Origin: Sinorhizobium sp. RAC02
Lineage (GTDB): Bacteria; Pseudomonadota; Alphaproteobacteria; Rhizobiales; Rhizobiaceae
Reading direction: 5' to 3'
NCBI RefSeq assembly: GCF_001713395.1
Contig: NZ_CP016452.1
Coordinates: forward strand, 186,001-250,000
DNA length: 64,000 bases
Shown: one piece after another, positions 8,429-17,895 of the stretch
How the letters are laid out: the number at the start of each line of letters is the position of its first letter
Numbering within the stretch: position 1 is the stretch's first letter
Program-made: the position numbers and the translations under genes
Notes under the pieces: model-generated
The model's database searches: none
Told to the model about the DNA's origin: nothing
Seen by the model: only the letters and a program-made list of their open reading frames with translations

Positions 8429-8890
8429 GAACGGGATCAGGAAGCCTGTGAGCGGGCGATCACGCGCACCCACCTATGGAACGGCGAAGGGCGGTTTGAG
8501 AGCTGGATATACACAATCACACGCAACCTGTGGATCGACGAAATCAGAAAGCGCAGGGTGCGCACCGGCAGTGGCACGGTCGATGCTTCCGAGCAGGATG
8601 AACTATTGATCGAGGCATCCGGCGAAAGTGCTGTTTACGCCAATCAGTTGCAGACCATGATCCTCTCCATGCCGGAAGGTCTAGCGAGCGTATTCCTGCT
8701 GGTAAACATCGAAGGGCACAGCTATCGGGAAGCTGCTGGTGTCCTGAAGATACCGATCGGCACGGTGATGAGCAGGCTTTCGATCGCGCGCATGCGTCTG
8801 GCCGCAATGATTACTGAGACCACGCCAAAGTTTGAACGTCACGGAACACGTCCATCCAGTCCTGGAGGTTCGTCTCGCTTCCAAAGTTGA
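8429..8890 (+). pseudogene. ECF sigma factor, 5'-truncated
   Basis: From 'QEACERAITRTHLW' onward the protein matches ECF sigma-70 factors: the end of region 2 ('FESWIYTITRNLWIDEIRKRR') and a full region 4 ('LASVFLLVNIEGHSYREAAG', 'IPIGTVMSRLSIARMRL'). The roughly 30 residues of region 2.1-2.2 that precede 'VQEACERA' in intact factors are missing and replaced by unrelated sequence (DUF1254 fragment and transposase-like piece). The open frame extends back to 8285, so a chimeric protein could be made, but core-binding by region 2 is probably lost. No anti-sigma gene is adjacent. Confidence 0.7.
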
Positions 8891-9430
8891 CATTGAACTG
8901 AGGGAATTCGGCAGCTCATATCGCACCAAATCGGAGAGGCCCCAATACTAGCGACCAACCTAACGAAATCGGCCTGCCGGGTGGTGTCGGTTTTGGCGAA
9001 AATCCAGTCCAGCGCGTCACCAGGTCGAAAGACAGTTCCTTAGTCTTGCCGCCGCACTGAGACCGGTGAGATGAACAGGAATGACATGGGACTCGGGGTT
9101 TCTGCCACGACGTGATGCTTTGGCTCATCAACGTTGGAGTGAGGAAGCGAGTCGATCCCATCCTTCTATGGGATTGTGCAAAAAGGCCGAAAGCGTCTGC
9201 TTCCAGCCTGAGACTTCTTGAGCGGCGTCAAAAGCGGCTCGCATTACACATTTATGGTCGCCCGAATGACGGGCAAAAACAAGTGACCGGCTGCATTTAA
9301 GATAAAATTGATCTGTCGCGCTTCAGATATTGCTTACCACGACGCCCCTCTCAATCATTGGTAAGTTGGATCAGTCCCGCGCGTGCGTATCTTGGCATCG
9401 CTCCATGAAGGAGCCGATTCGAGGATACAA
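8891..9430. other. Region without a supported gene
   Basis: About 540 bases with no convincing gene. A minus-strand frame around 8916-9161 has protein-like stretches in two frames ('RPGDALDWIFAKTD') but no start with ribosome site and no recognised family; it may be decayed coding sequence. Confidence 0.45.
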
Positions 9431-9967
9431 ATGCACATGCAATGCTCTCGCCGTCCCGCCCGAGAACTTGAGCCTGCCGAACGGCTGAAACGCGCAATCC
9501 GCACCATCGACAAGCGCCTCGAGCAAACCCGGCGGGCCGATCAGCCCATCCCAATGAACGTGCACCGCGCGCGCGGCATCCTGTTGAACGCCCTCGCGCG
9601 CTGCGAGAGACCTGATGCCGACCAGCGGTCAGCATTGTTCACTTCCGATATTGTACGACCCGATGCGGAATTCAGGCCGCGTCGGTCGTATAGGGGCCCG
9701 GTCGAGCGATACGAGGCGCTCCCGGGCCTTCGCTCGCCATTGCCCGAACCTCAAGATTTTACGGGTTGCGTCGTGCATGCCCCGGCGACAAATTCACGCG
9801 CTCGCGAATCTGTCTGCGATCTGCATGCCTATGAGAGGACACGAATGGCCTATGATTGGACCGGAGAAGCAACCCGGAGAAAAAGCCGCTTGAAACTCGC
9901 ATCGGCAGTGCTTTTGAGCCTTGCCGTTGTTGTCGGTGTGCCCGCCGTGGTCGTGGGATTTCTGTAA
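9431..9967 (+). CDS. Hypothetical protein with C-terminal membrane anchor
   Basis: The frame has GAGG 7 bases before ATG 9431. The first ~60 residues ('AERLKRAIRTIDKRLEQTRR', 'NVHRARGILLNALARCE') have strong GC bias at third codon positions and look coding. The last 40 residues contain a single transmembrane helix ('LKLASAVLLSLAVVVGVPAVVV'). A separate 40-aa membrane protein starting at ATG 9845, with GAGAGG upstream, is an equally good reading. No family is recognised. Confidence 0.4.
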   Translation: MHMQCSRRPARELEPAERLKRAIRTIDKRLEQTRRADQPIPMNVHRARGILLNALARCERPDADQRSALFTSDIVRPDAEFRPRRSYRGPVERYEALPGLRSPLPEPQDFTGCVVHAPATNSRARESVCDLHAYERTRMAYDWTGEATRRKSRLKLASAVLLSLAVVVGVPAVVVGFL

Positions 9968-10624
9968 GCATGGCGCCAGTCTTGAATCAAATTTGACGAC
10001 GTCAGTCGTAACCGTAGGTCGCTCCATCACCCGCGGCCACGGACGCCTTCGCACCGGGCAAGTCAGCTTGTCCGCTGTCTGTGCGCGACTATTGAGCGGT
10101 TTAGGGACCTAAATGAATGAGTGCGAGAACAAAAAACAGGTGGTGCGCGGAGCCGTCCAGCATGCACGCGCGCCAGCACGTGGATTATCGCCGCCTGTAG
10201 TCCGACGAACTCCACGCACCGGCCAGCGAGGGTTCCTCCGTTGTCGATGATGCGGGTTTCGACCACGGAGTTCGGAAGGTCGTGCTCAGTACGGCGATCA
10301 CGTTATGGACGAGAACCCGGAAACCGTAAGGCGATGGGAAGACGCATGGCGGAACCATGCGTCAGGTGACTATGAATCGGCTGTCGCTATTCAGGTCGAT
10401 TTGCAGATAGGCGGGCGGATTTCGCCAGAGCGGTCGAGACGAATGCCATGACCACGATCGTTACACCACGTGCTAGACATCCAAGATGCGTGCACCTACC
10501 CGTTCATTGCGCTGATACCTGCATGGCGGCGCTCGTCCGAGTAGGACCCCGCAGGTCTCCCGCTCCGACAGGCGTCAGTGTCACAGCTTCTTACGCGGAA
10601 TTAACGTCTAGCTTTCAGCGTCTT
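9968..10624. other. Region without a supported gene
   Basis: About 650 bases. Several short frames exist on both strands, but none has a ribosome site, a domain or consistent codon bias. The segment separates the hypothetical membrane protein from the DUF1254 gene end and may be decayed accessory DNA. Confidence 0.5.
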
Positions 10625-12067
10625 CTATGAGACCCGCTCCACACCGGGCGGCTGCCATGTCCCCTTCCCCGCCGGCAGGATCGATGGCGCTTCCGTCTTT
10701 GGCCAGTACAGGCGCATCACGAGATAGATTGTACCGTCCGGGGCCGGAAGCCAATTTGCTTCCTTATCCGCACCGGGGCTGTCTTTTTGAATGTACAGTG
10801 TCAGCGAGCCATCGGCGTCCTTCTTCATCTCCGACAACATCGGAGAGTTGATGAGGTAGCGATTGATCGGGTTCTTGACCAGGAACTGGCTTTTGCCATC
10901 GTACATTGTGACGGACCAGAACGAATTCACCGGCGGCAACTGATCGGGTGCGAAGGTGATGGTGTAGTTGTGCTTGCTGCCGTCGAGCGGTTCACCAGTC
11001 GAATCCGTCCGGGTGTAGGGGTACATGGCCTCGACCGCATCGTTGGCATAGAGACCTGCCTTGGCAGCCCCGGCCCGCATTAACCAGTCGCCGTTGTAGA
11101 AGGCTTCGTCACCAAAGAACGCGCCGACGTTCCAGCCGTTGATGCTTTTGTTTCCGCTGGTTAGCCAACTGTCTATTTTATCGTTACCTTGCTTCATGCC
11201 TATCAGCATTTCGGCCTTATGTTCGAGCGATAGATCCTTAAACTCGAAGATCTTGCCAGGGCCGATGCCAATCTTCGCTAGTTTTGCACGAATCTCGCTA
11301 TCCCTTGGCGTTTCAGGAACGAACTGCAGCGCTGCGTCGAGATACTGGAAGAAGTTCTCCTTGATCCCGGCGGTAGTGGCAGGAAGAAACTCGATCTCCG
11401 GCGCGGCGCGCAGAGCGGGTTGTTTAAGAAAAGCAGAAAGCGGTTGCGCCTTGTATCCGGCCTGGACCTTTTCCACGTTCGGCATATCTTCGACATTGAT
11501 GAGCTGGGTCCGAAAGTTGGCGAATACGAATGGGGTCGTCGAGGAGAAGACTTGCTTGATGCCGTCGGGCTTCTCGCCTTTCCAGTCGGGGCCGACCACA
11601 AGATAGTCGCCCGGTTCGCTCCCCGTGGCCCGCGTCCCAATGTAGCCGAAATTGTAGGTGTTGCCGTCGACCAACTGAACCGAGTAATAGCGGCCTTTTT
11701 CGACCGTCGGCACCGAGATGACCATCGGTTCAGCGCGCAGGTCCAGCCAGAGGATTGAGTAAGGCGTGTCGCTGTTCGGCGTAATGATCGCTGTATCTTC
11801 AGGGCTTGCGACCTGATGCATGTTGTTGATTTCGTTGAAAGGCGCCTTGAACTGTCCGGAATTCCTGTCTACGGCAAACTCCTGCATGACCGCATAGTTC
11901 ATCACGAGCGGCAGGCCATAGATGAAGCCTTCCTCGGCGATGCCCTTGGCCTCCAACAGGCCGGGCCATTCGGCTTTGTCCTGCGCAATCACCGGGACAG
12001 ACTTCGCCGTCGCGGCGACGAGTGTGGCCATCGCGGCAGAGCGAAGCAGAGCGCGTTTTGTGAGCAT
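10625..12067 (-). CDS. DUF1254/DUF1214 exported protein, paralogue 1
   Basis: 480 aa from ATG 12067, preceded by AAAGGACG; the longer upstream frame has no ribosome site. Residues 1-28 form a signal peptide ('TKRALLRSAAMATLVAATA'). DUF1254 (about 60-190) holds 'YGLPLVMNYAVM' and 'NSDTPYSILWLDL'; DUF1214 (about 350-465) holds 'NSFWSVTMYD' and 'PINRYLINSP'. Family members are periplasmic proteins of unknown function found widely in Rhizobiales. A second, divergent paralogue lies at 21927. Bases 11017-11051 of this gene are duplicated at 8316. Confidence 0.9.
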   Translation of the reverse strand: MLTKRALLRSAAMATLVAATAKSVPVIAQDKAEWPGLLEAKGIAEEGFIYGLPLVMNYAVMQEFAVDRNSGQFKAPFNEINNMHQVASPEDTAIITPNSDTPYSILWLDLRAEPMVISVPTVEKGRYYSVQLVDGNTYNFGYIGTRATGSEPGDYLVVGPDWKGEKPDGIKQVFSSTTPFVFANFRTQLINVEDMPNVEKVQAGYKAQPLSAFLKQPALRAAPEIEFLPATTAGIKENFFQYLDAALQFVPETPRDSEIRAKLAKIGIGPGKIFEFKDLSLEHKAEMLIGMKQGNDKIDSWLTSGNKSINGWNVGAFFGDEAFYNGDWLMRAGAAKAGLYANDAVEAMYPYTRTDSTGEPLDGSKHNYTITFAPDQLPPVNSFWSVTMYDGKSQFLVKNPINRYLINSPMLSEMKKDADGSLTLYIQKDSPGADKEANWLPAPDGTIYLVMRLYWPKTEAPSILPAGKGTWQPPGVERVS

Positions 12068-12211
12068 TTGAACGTCCTTTCGGTTCGCAGCGTGCGCCAG
12101 CATGCGCAGGTAGCAGGATAAGTTATCGATCGGCGGACAACGGTTGAACTGCGCCTGTCGAGCGCCAGCTATGAACACACGCCCTCGATGTCTCTTCGCG
12201 GTTGTTAGCGC

Positions 12212-13048
12212 CTATTTCGGAAACAGGAACGTCAGCCCGAGACGGAAGCCAAGCCCTTCGGGACCGTTGTCTGGAGCGGCTGCCCAGTATCGAAGCCCGG
12301 CGGTTACACTGATCGGCTGCTCGTTTACCCTCACCAGCTTTGAAACGGTCAGATTGATAGGTACCGACCATTCCTTCGCTTTCCAGTCGTATGTGGATTC
12401 GGTGTTCAGCGCGAATGTCCATGCAGTTGGCGTTGTGTAAGAGAGAAAGGGCTGCACGAACGTGTTACTTATGTCGTTGCGATCCTCGTTGCCCGCGAAC
12501 GACCAGATATGGTTTGCCAGTGCGCCATAGGTCCAGGGCCCGTCCTGTTTTAGCGCGACAACGGTCGGCCCAGCGCCCCATTTCTCGCCGCCAAGCAGAT
12601 CGTCGGTCGCGGTCGGTATCAGGAAGACGGGACCTGCGCCCCAGATGAGGCCGCCCTCGGTCGGCTTGGAAGGGGACAGGAAAAAACTCTGTACGACGTC
12701 GCCAAGGCCGAACTGCGACCCAGATGGCCCGGCGATGTCGTCCTGGTAGGTTACGGGCAGGATCGTGCGGGAGATCAGGTTCCAGTCGGCGTTCAGTGAG
12801 ATCGGAATCACGGGTTGGATATTCAGCGTCGTCTTGTCGCCATCGAACGGGCCATAGCCGTGATCATGGTTCAATTGGAACGGAACGCTAATCAGCGACG
12901 CGATCGGGTTCGAAAGCTTCTTGGCGAGATCAGCGCTGGAATCCTGACTGTAGGCGGTCGATCCCATGCCAAGCGCCGCTGCGACGGCGAGCGTCTGAGC
13001 TGCCTTTCGGTGCCGGATGCGGGAAGATGCGGTTGTGGCCAATTTCAC
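12212..13048 (-). CDS. Outer-membrane beta-barrel 'transporter-like' protein
   Basis: 278 aa with a Sec signal peptide ending 'GSTAYSQDS'. The mature protein has alternating aromatic/polar strands typical of small outer-membrane barrels: 'LISVPFQLNHDHGYGPFDG', 'TLNIQPVIPISL', 'ISRTILPVTY', and a C-terminal strand 'GFRLGLTFLFPK' close to the barrel-assembly signal. Homologues are usually named 'transporter' without a demonstrated substrate. It lies upstream of the DUF1254 gene on the same strand, 144 bases away, a pairing suggestive of joint expression. Confidence 0.75.
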   Translation of the reverse strand: MKLATTASSRIRHRKAAQTLAVAAALGMGSTAYSQDSSADLAKKLSNPIASLISVPFQLNHDHGYGPFDGDKTTLNIQPVIPISLNADWNLISRTILPVTYQDDIAGPSGSQFGLGDVVQSFFLSPSKPTEGGLIWGAGPVFLIPTATDDLLGGEKWGAGPTVVALKQDGPWTYGALANHIWSFAGNEDRNDISNTFVQPFLSYTTPTAWTFALNTESTYDWKAKEWSVPINLTVSKLVRVNEQPISVTAGLRYWAAAPDNGPEGLGFRLGLTFLFPK

Positions 13049-13164
13049 TGTGCTCCGTCTGATACCGAGGTTGACGGTGAACCAGTCTCGGCATCACCTC
13101 ATGCGCCGCCAGAGTTGAGGTAAATCGTTGAAAAAGAAACGTATCTAACTGTAGCATACGACGT

Positions 13165-14952
13165 TCACGGGCGGTCTAAAGCCTCGGAGACCCTGAACTC
13201 AGCTTCCACATCCGTTGCGCTTGGCACTGGCAGTCCAGCCCGTCGGAGCGCCACGATAATGCGCATGCTGTCTTGTGGGGATAGGTTTCTCTTCCGGTTC
13301 TCGGCTACGATGTTGGGAAGATAGTCGGGGCGCATTTTAATGAACACCTCGCCCTCGTGCCTAGCCTCCTCTAACAGCCCGGCCTCAGAATAGATGACCG
13401 CTGCAACGCCGTGGAAGAGCGGGAATTTCTTCAGGTCGGCTTTGCGAATCAGTCTCACCGCCTTGTCATGATCCTGGAGCATGCTGGCGATCAGGGCGCG
13501 CGTTCCGAAGTAATATCCGGCCCCGCCGGGGTTTAGCTTAATTGCGCGATCCAGCAGTTCCGCGCCGCGCTCCCATTGCCCCGAAAACGCGATGCGGGTG
13601 CCGAGTTCTCCGAGGAACTCCGTGTCGTTCGGATTGGCGGCCAGCGCCTCCTCTCCGACCTCGAACGCCTCTTTGGTCTCGTTACGGAAGAACAGAGCCA
13701 TCATGAGCGCTTGCAGGGCACGCGTGTTGCTGGGCTCGAGCGAGACCGCCCGCCGCGCCGAACCGAGAGCGCGATCCATCGCGGAACCCTTGTGCTTCTG
13801 CGGATTGAACTCGAACCGGTCCTCGTCGAGATGGAGGAAAGAGAGCATCGACCAAGCCGTCGCGTAAGCGGGGAAACGCGCCACCGCGCGCTGCAGACAG
13901 TCGCGCGCGATCAGATGCGCTTCCGGATTCAGCTCCTCGCGGTAGGCATAGAAGCGTAGCGTGCAATCATGCACGCCAAGGTCTGCCGGCGGCGGGTTGG
14001 CCGCTAATGATTTCGCGATGATGCCGTATGGCTGGGCGATGACCGTTGCCACCTTGCTGGCGACATCGGTCTGGATGGTAAAGAGTTCGTGCGTGTCCAG
14101 ATCGTCTTCGTAGTGCTGCGACCACAGGATCGATCCGTTGGACGTGTCGACGAGACGCACGGTCACACGGACCTTGTCGCCCTCGACGCGGACCCCGCCA
14201 GCGAGAAGGAAGTGCGCGCCAAGACCCTCGCGCACCTGCGATGCCTCTATGCCGGGCTGCAGTGCCTTTGATGTCTCGCGGCCAAAAACAGTGATCTCTT
14301 TGAAGCGGGGAACGGCAGTGAGAAGCTCTTCGGTTAGACCGGCGGCATAGCGTGCAGCCAGAGGGCCTTCGCCCAGGTCCGCAAAGGGTGCTATCACAAG
14401 CATCGGCTCGTCCGGGATTTGTCCGGCCGACCGACTGGCGACTGGCCCCGCCATGTAGTAGCCAAGACCCACGCAGACGAAAGCCGCCAGCAGAGCCAGA
14501 ATGGGCCACCCCAGACGCCGCCACGCGGACTCCCCTTGACTGGCGACGTCTTGGTTTACCTTTTCGTCGGCCGACCCTGCCGGCGCGTCCTTCCATGTGA
14601 AGGTCGGCGCGTAGCCGCCCTTGGGGATGTCGATGCGGATAGGATCATTTTGCCCTGCAATGAGATAGTAGCGTTCGATGACCCTGCGCAGACGTCCGGC
14701 CTCGATTCGGACGACGGGATCGTCCTGAGAGAAGTTCGGGCTTCGGTTGAAGACTTCGATGGCGACCGAATACGCCTTGAGACGGTGCGCCCGGCCCGCA
14801 AGCGCTTCCTCGGTGACATATTTTAGGAAGGCTGCGCCGCGCCCTGTGTTGGGGAACTCGCGGCTGGAGACAATCCGCTCAAGCTGCGCCCTGACCTCGT
14901 CGTGGGTCGGACAGGGGCGCTCTGCCCGATTATCCGGCAACGAAGTCTGCAT
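13165..14952 (-). CDS. Membrane-anchored TolB-like/TPR protein with N-terminal DNA-binding-like domain
   Basis: 595 aa. Residues 10-110 match the domain that usually opens such proteins ('VRAQLERIVSSREFPNTGRG', 'YSVAIEVFNRSPNFSQDDP', 'RIEAGRLRRVIERYY', 'IDIPKGGYAPTF'). One transmembrane helix lies at about 147-168. A TolB-like/FlgO-type segment (about 185-320, 'LVIAPFADLGEG', 'RLVDTSNGSILWSQHYEDDL') precedes TPR repeats (about 370-560). Such proteins often occur beside adenylate cyclases and may sense envelope or signalling states; no cyclase domain is present. The role is unassigned. Confidence 0.8.
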   Translation of the reverse strand: MQTSLPDNRAERPCPTHDEVRAQLERIVSSREFPNTGRGAAFLKYVTEEALAGRAHRLKAYSVAIEVFNRSPNFSQDDPVVRIEAGRLRRVIERYYLIAGQNDPIRIDIPKGGYAPTFTWKDAPAGSADEKVNQDVASQGESAWRRLGWPILALLAAFVCVGLGYYMAGPVASRSAGQIPDEPMLVIAPFADLGEGPLAARYAAGLTEELLTAVPRFKEITVFGRETSKALQPGIEASQVREGLGAHFLLAGGVRVEGDKVRVTVRLVDTSNGSILWSQHYEDDLDTHELFTIQTDVASKVATVIAQPYGIIAKSLAANPPPADLGVHDCTLRFYAYREELNPEAHLIARDCLQRAVARFPAYATAWSMLSFLHLDEDRFEFNPQKHKGSAMDRALGSARRAVSLEPSNTRALQALMMALFFRNETKEAFEVGEEALAANPNDTEFLGELGTRIAFSGQWERGAELLDRAIKLNPGGAGYYFGTRALIASMLQDHDKAVRLIRKADLKKFPLFHGVAAVIYSEAGLLEEARHEGEVFIKMRPDYLPNIVAENRKRNLSPQDSMRIIVALRRAGLPVPSATDVEAEFRVSEALDRP

Positions 14953-15301
14953 CGTGCGTCATCCTTGTGCGCAGTTGCCGCTAAAGCATGCCGCGCAGAA
15001 GTATGTAGCGGCTTTGCAATAGAGACGTGCGATAAATTAAAGACCCAAAGCGCGCGGAGCGAATTGAAAGGACCGCGACGCGCTTAAGTACCAGATACCC
15101 CATATTGCAACCTAGCCTCCACAGATCAACTCGTCCAGACGCGAAACACTTTCCACGGGAGTGGAAGCGGTGGATTCGTCCCGCAATAACAAGGAAGCGG
15201 CCATCCGAGGACGTACGGCTTCTTGGGCCGTTTCCGCGGCAAGCGTAGGATAGGAGTTCCGTCGATCAGGAAAGAAGCGGGCATATCGCCGACGCTAGTC
15301 A
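14953..15301. other. Intergenic, no supported gene
   Basis: About 350 bases upstream of the TolB/TPR gene and downstream of the next minus-strand gene. It should hold the TolB/TPR promoter. No gene, repeat or strong hairpin was seen. Confidence 0.5.
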
Positions 15302-15967
15302 CTAACCGACATCGGTGGTCCCGGGCGGCTCAAACGCTTTTGCTAGCCGTTCCAGATCTAGCGAATAGCAAAATAGCGCAAACAAAATTGTCATGACATA
15401 GAGCACGTGCGCAAAAGCCTGGCCAATCGGCGGGAAAACATCCAGCTCAGGGAGATGCCGAAAAAAAATTGCCGAGAACAGCGCTCCGCCAAAAAAGAAA
15501 CTGATCCGGCTGGTGAAAGAGAACAGATGCGATACGATGATGCTATGGAACGGAGCTATAACGGGCACCCAGTTGAGCCGCATCCAGTAGCAGAAATGTA
15601 GCAGTGCGGTGCTGAAAGCAATTGCGGCATGTCGCGACACGTCGAGGCTTTGGGACTCACCGAGGTGCGTGACGACATTGTAAAAAACGGGAAACACCAT
15701 CCAGAACAACAGCGCAGCTGCGGCGGTTTGGCCAGCAAGCAGCGCAGCATATACTAGCCCATTATTTATCGAGATCGAACTTTTCAACGCCGATTTCCAT
15801 TCCAGTCGGTTGCGGTGGTAGCTAACCTGGCGATACTGCGGAATGCCAAGAAGCTTGCCAAACGCCGCTACCAGCCAGCCTGCTTTATTGGTACTGTCAA
15901 TGCCGAGCAGTACCAATAAAGTAGGCTGGCGGGGGCCAAAGTCGTGAAACGTCGATTGACAGGACAA
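15302..15967 (-). CDS. Polytopic membrane protein, unknown
   Basis: 221 aa with at least four hydrophobic segments ('LVYAALLAGQTAAAALLFW', 'VIAPFHSIIVSHLFSF', 'ISFFFGGALFSAIFF', 'VLYVMTILFALFCYSL'). No family is recognised. The first ~35 codons run through a long inverted repeat (15875-15929), which would be odd for coding sequence, so the true start may lie downstream of it at a non-ATG codon. No ribosome site decides the matter. Confidence 0.5.
   Translation of the reverse strand: MSCQSTFHDFGPRQPTLLVLLGIDSTNKAGWLVAAFGKLLGIPQYRQVSYHRNRLEWKSALKSSISINNGLVYAALLAGQTAAAALLFWMVFPVFYNVVTHLGESQSLDVSRHAAIAFSTALLHFCYWMRLNWVPVIAPFHSIIVSHLFSFTSRISFFFGGALFSAIFFRHLPELDVFPPIGQAFAHVLYVMTILFALFCYSLDLERLAKAFEPPGTTDVG
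15875..15929. repeat. Long inverted repeat, 22-bp stem, 11-base loop
   Basis: Left arm 15875-15896 (CCAGCCTGCTTTATTGGTAC followed by TG) and right arm 15908-15929 pair with a single G/A-type mismatch that would be a G-U wobble in RNA. The loop is 15897-15907. It lies at the 5' end of the membrane protein frame. Confidence 0.85.
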
Positions 15968-16073
15968 CGCGAGTCGCTGTCATAACCACCAGCACAGGCC
16001 CGACGAGTACGATTTGCCCCTCTCGATGCCGCAATTGAGGGTCAAAAGCGCGAATATCAAACTCAAGCTGCCT

Positions 16074-17411
16074 CTACCTCTGCTCCCGGCATGCCGGGTC
16101 AGTTGGCATCGCCGCACAGTTCTTGACCGCAATCCTCTCCCCTCCACTGATTTGTCCTGTCAGGCCGCCGACATGATTGGCGTAGTTGCCGCGCGTATCC
16201 GCGTCGAGCACGGCAACTGGAGCCGTAAGAACCAGTCCTGCTGCGCTGCCGGCCGCCGCCGCCACATTCGTCGTCCCCGCCAGGATCGTGTCACCAAGAC
16301 CGACCCGGCTGTCCGTCAGTGTCTGCCCTTCGGATAGCCGCGCGCCGATGAGTTGGACGACTTGCGGAGATTCTGCGAACTTGCTGTGGTTGAGATCATC
16401 GCTGACCTTGATCTTCGTCAGATCGATCACCGAAATCTTGTTGTCGGCGAGTTCAGCCTTGTACGGTGCGGTTTCCGGATCGATCGAACCGAGCCGAGGG
16501 ATGTTGCCCCAAACCCGCCGTGAGAAGGCGAGCGCCTTGTCGTCACGCGAGACGAACAGGGTAAACTGCGGGTGCGGGTGGCCCATATCCTCGATCTGGG
16601 AACGGAAGACATCGACATCCACATCCGGAGCAGCGAGCATGACATTCTTGAACTTGACTGGCAGACCATCATTGCGGATCGCCATCTGCCGGAGTGCTTC
16701 CAGCGCCAGCCAATTGCCCATCGAGTGGGCCAGCACGTTGACTTCCTTCACGTCGCCATCTTTGGCCAGGTACTGGAACAGCGTCTCAAGGGCGTTACGC
16801 GTGTAGTTCGTGCTCTCGCGGTCGTAGCCGTAGGCCAGAAGGCTGCCGCGCGATGGCCAGGTCACAAGGATCGGTGTGCTGCGGACGCTGGAATCATGGA
16901 CGATCTGAGCGAAGCGGTAGACGCTGTCTTCAAATCGGTTGTTGAAGCCATGGATGAAGACCAGGACGCTGTTGTCGGGATTTTTTCTAACCGAGGCGTT
17001 CAACCAGCCTTTAGCGCCATCGAGATCGAAATCGGCAGCCTTCAGAGTGGCAAAGTCGGTTTCCGGGTTTGAGGGCAGCTTCTTCGGCCAGGCGACATCA
17101 CCTTCCTCGCGGATCTTGGGCAGTGAAACTGTCATCTCAGCGAAGGATGGTGTCCGGGCGCGCTCGCCCGTGAACATCTCACCTGGGACAGTCGATCGCG
17201 CCCGCGTGGTCGCGACCAATATGTCGACGCGGTTGGTATCCGGCACGGTGTCTGCAACGGGAGTCAGCACATGTTTCGGGTGTCCGCCGCAACTCGCGAC
17301 GACGACTAATGCGAAAAATGGAATAAATCGCCGTGCCCGGCCTGCAGTGAACGAGTTAACCAAGCTCAAATCAACCCCTGCCGCTGTTTTCAATCGTGAT
17401 GCTCGTTTCAT
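16074..17411 (-). CDS. Alpha/beta-hydrolase (DUF900) lipoprotein
   Basis: 445 aa. After a basic N-terminus, a hydrophobic helix and lipobox 'VVASC' (Cys about 41) indicate a lipid-anchored protein. The DUF900/alpha-beta-hydrolase domain (about 60-330) shows 'VLVFIHGFNNRFEDSVYRFA', the nucleophile elbow 'VLAHSMGNW' and the acid-bearing 'LAAPDVDVDVF'. A Gly/Ala-rich C-terminal extension ends 'MPTDPACREQR'. Family members are putative esterases or lipases acting in the envelope; the substrate is unknown. It is followed 7 bases upstream by the end of another secreted protein gene, suggesting one operon. Confidence 0.87.
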   Translation of the reverse strand: MKRASRLKTAAGVDLSLVNSFTAGRARRFIPFFALVVVASCGGHPKHVLTPVADTVPDTNRVDILVATTRARSTVPGEMFTGERARTPSFAEMTVSLPKIREEGDVAWPKKLPSNPETDFATLKAADFDLDGAKGWLNASVRKNPDNSVLVFIHGFNNRFEDSVYRFAQIVHDSSVRSTPILVTWPSRGSLLAYGYDRESTNYTRNALETLFQYLAKDGDVKEVNVLAHSMGNWLALEALRQMAIRNDGLPVKFKNVMLAAPDVDVDVFRSQIEDMGHPHPQFTLFVSRDDKALAFSRRVWGNIPRLGSIDPETAPYKAELADNKISVIDLTKIKVSDDLNHSKFAESPQVVQLIGARLSEGQTLTDSRVGLGDTILAGTTNVAAAAGSAAGLVLTAPVAVLDADTRGNYANHVGGLTGQISGGERIAVKNCAAMPTDPACREQR

Positions 17412-17417
17412 AGCAAT

Positions 17418-17789
17418 TTATCGCGGACAGACATCCCAGAAACCTGTCTTCTTCGTACCATCGGTATAAAACCAGCACATGCCAGACTGCGGCGGTGTGC
17501 CGGCGACCGAAGCGGCCGCCGCGCCCGCGATGAAACCGATGGCGGCACCCGCGGCAATAGCACCTCCTGCGGGCCAATAACGACGAGGGTTCACGACCAC
17601 TACGCCCCTGACTGGTGGGCGACGCACGGCAACGGCCCCGTGATTGCCGACGGCTGCGCACCCTCTGGCTCCGCAACCAGCCACCGCACGGCGGGCTTCG
17701 GCCGATGCCGGAGCGAGCACTGGCGCAGCCGCCAGGATCACGAGCGCGATGGCAGTGGTGACGTTCTGAAAGGGTTTAATGATCGTCAT
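17418..17789 (-). CDS. Small secreted glycine/alanine-rich protein
   Basis: 123 aa from ATG 17789 (an upstream in-frame ATG at 17867 would add a polar stretch before the leader). Residues 1-31 are a signal peptide ('ALVILAAAPVLAPASAEA'). The mature part contains 'RRAVAGCGARGCAAVGN', a Gly/Ala-rich hydrophobic stretch ('GGAIAAGAAIGFIAGAAAAS') and a Cys-containing tail ('CWFYTDGTKKTGFWDVCPR'). Homologous small exported proteins are common in rhizobia without assigned function. It lies immediately upstream of the DUF900 lipoprotein gene. Confidence 0.7.
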   Translation of the reverse strand: MTIIKPFQNVTTAIALVILAAAPVLAPASAEARRAVAGCGARGCAAVGNHGAVAVRRPPVRGVVVVNPRRYWPAGGAIAAGAAIGFIAGAAAASVAGTPPQSGMCWFYTDGTKKTGFWDVCPR

Positions 17790-17895
17790 GAGTTCCGTGA
17801 GGGTTGAGGCGTGAGTAAAAACTTCACCTAGCGAAATTTTTGATAGCTTACATCGTGCCTCAGTCATCTCGATTTCATCGGTATGTTACTGTGGG

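Noticed and set aside
10121..10369. An 82-codon plus-strand frame in the gap before the DUF1254 gene
   Set aside because: No ribosome site, Arg/Ser-rich composition typical of out-of-frame GC-rich DNA, no family.
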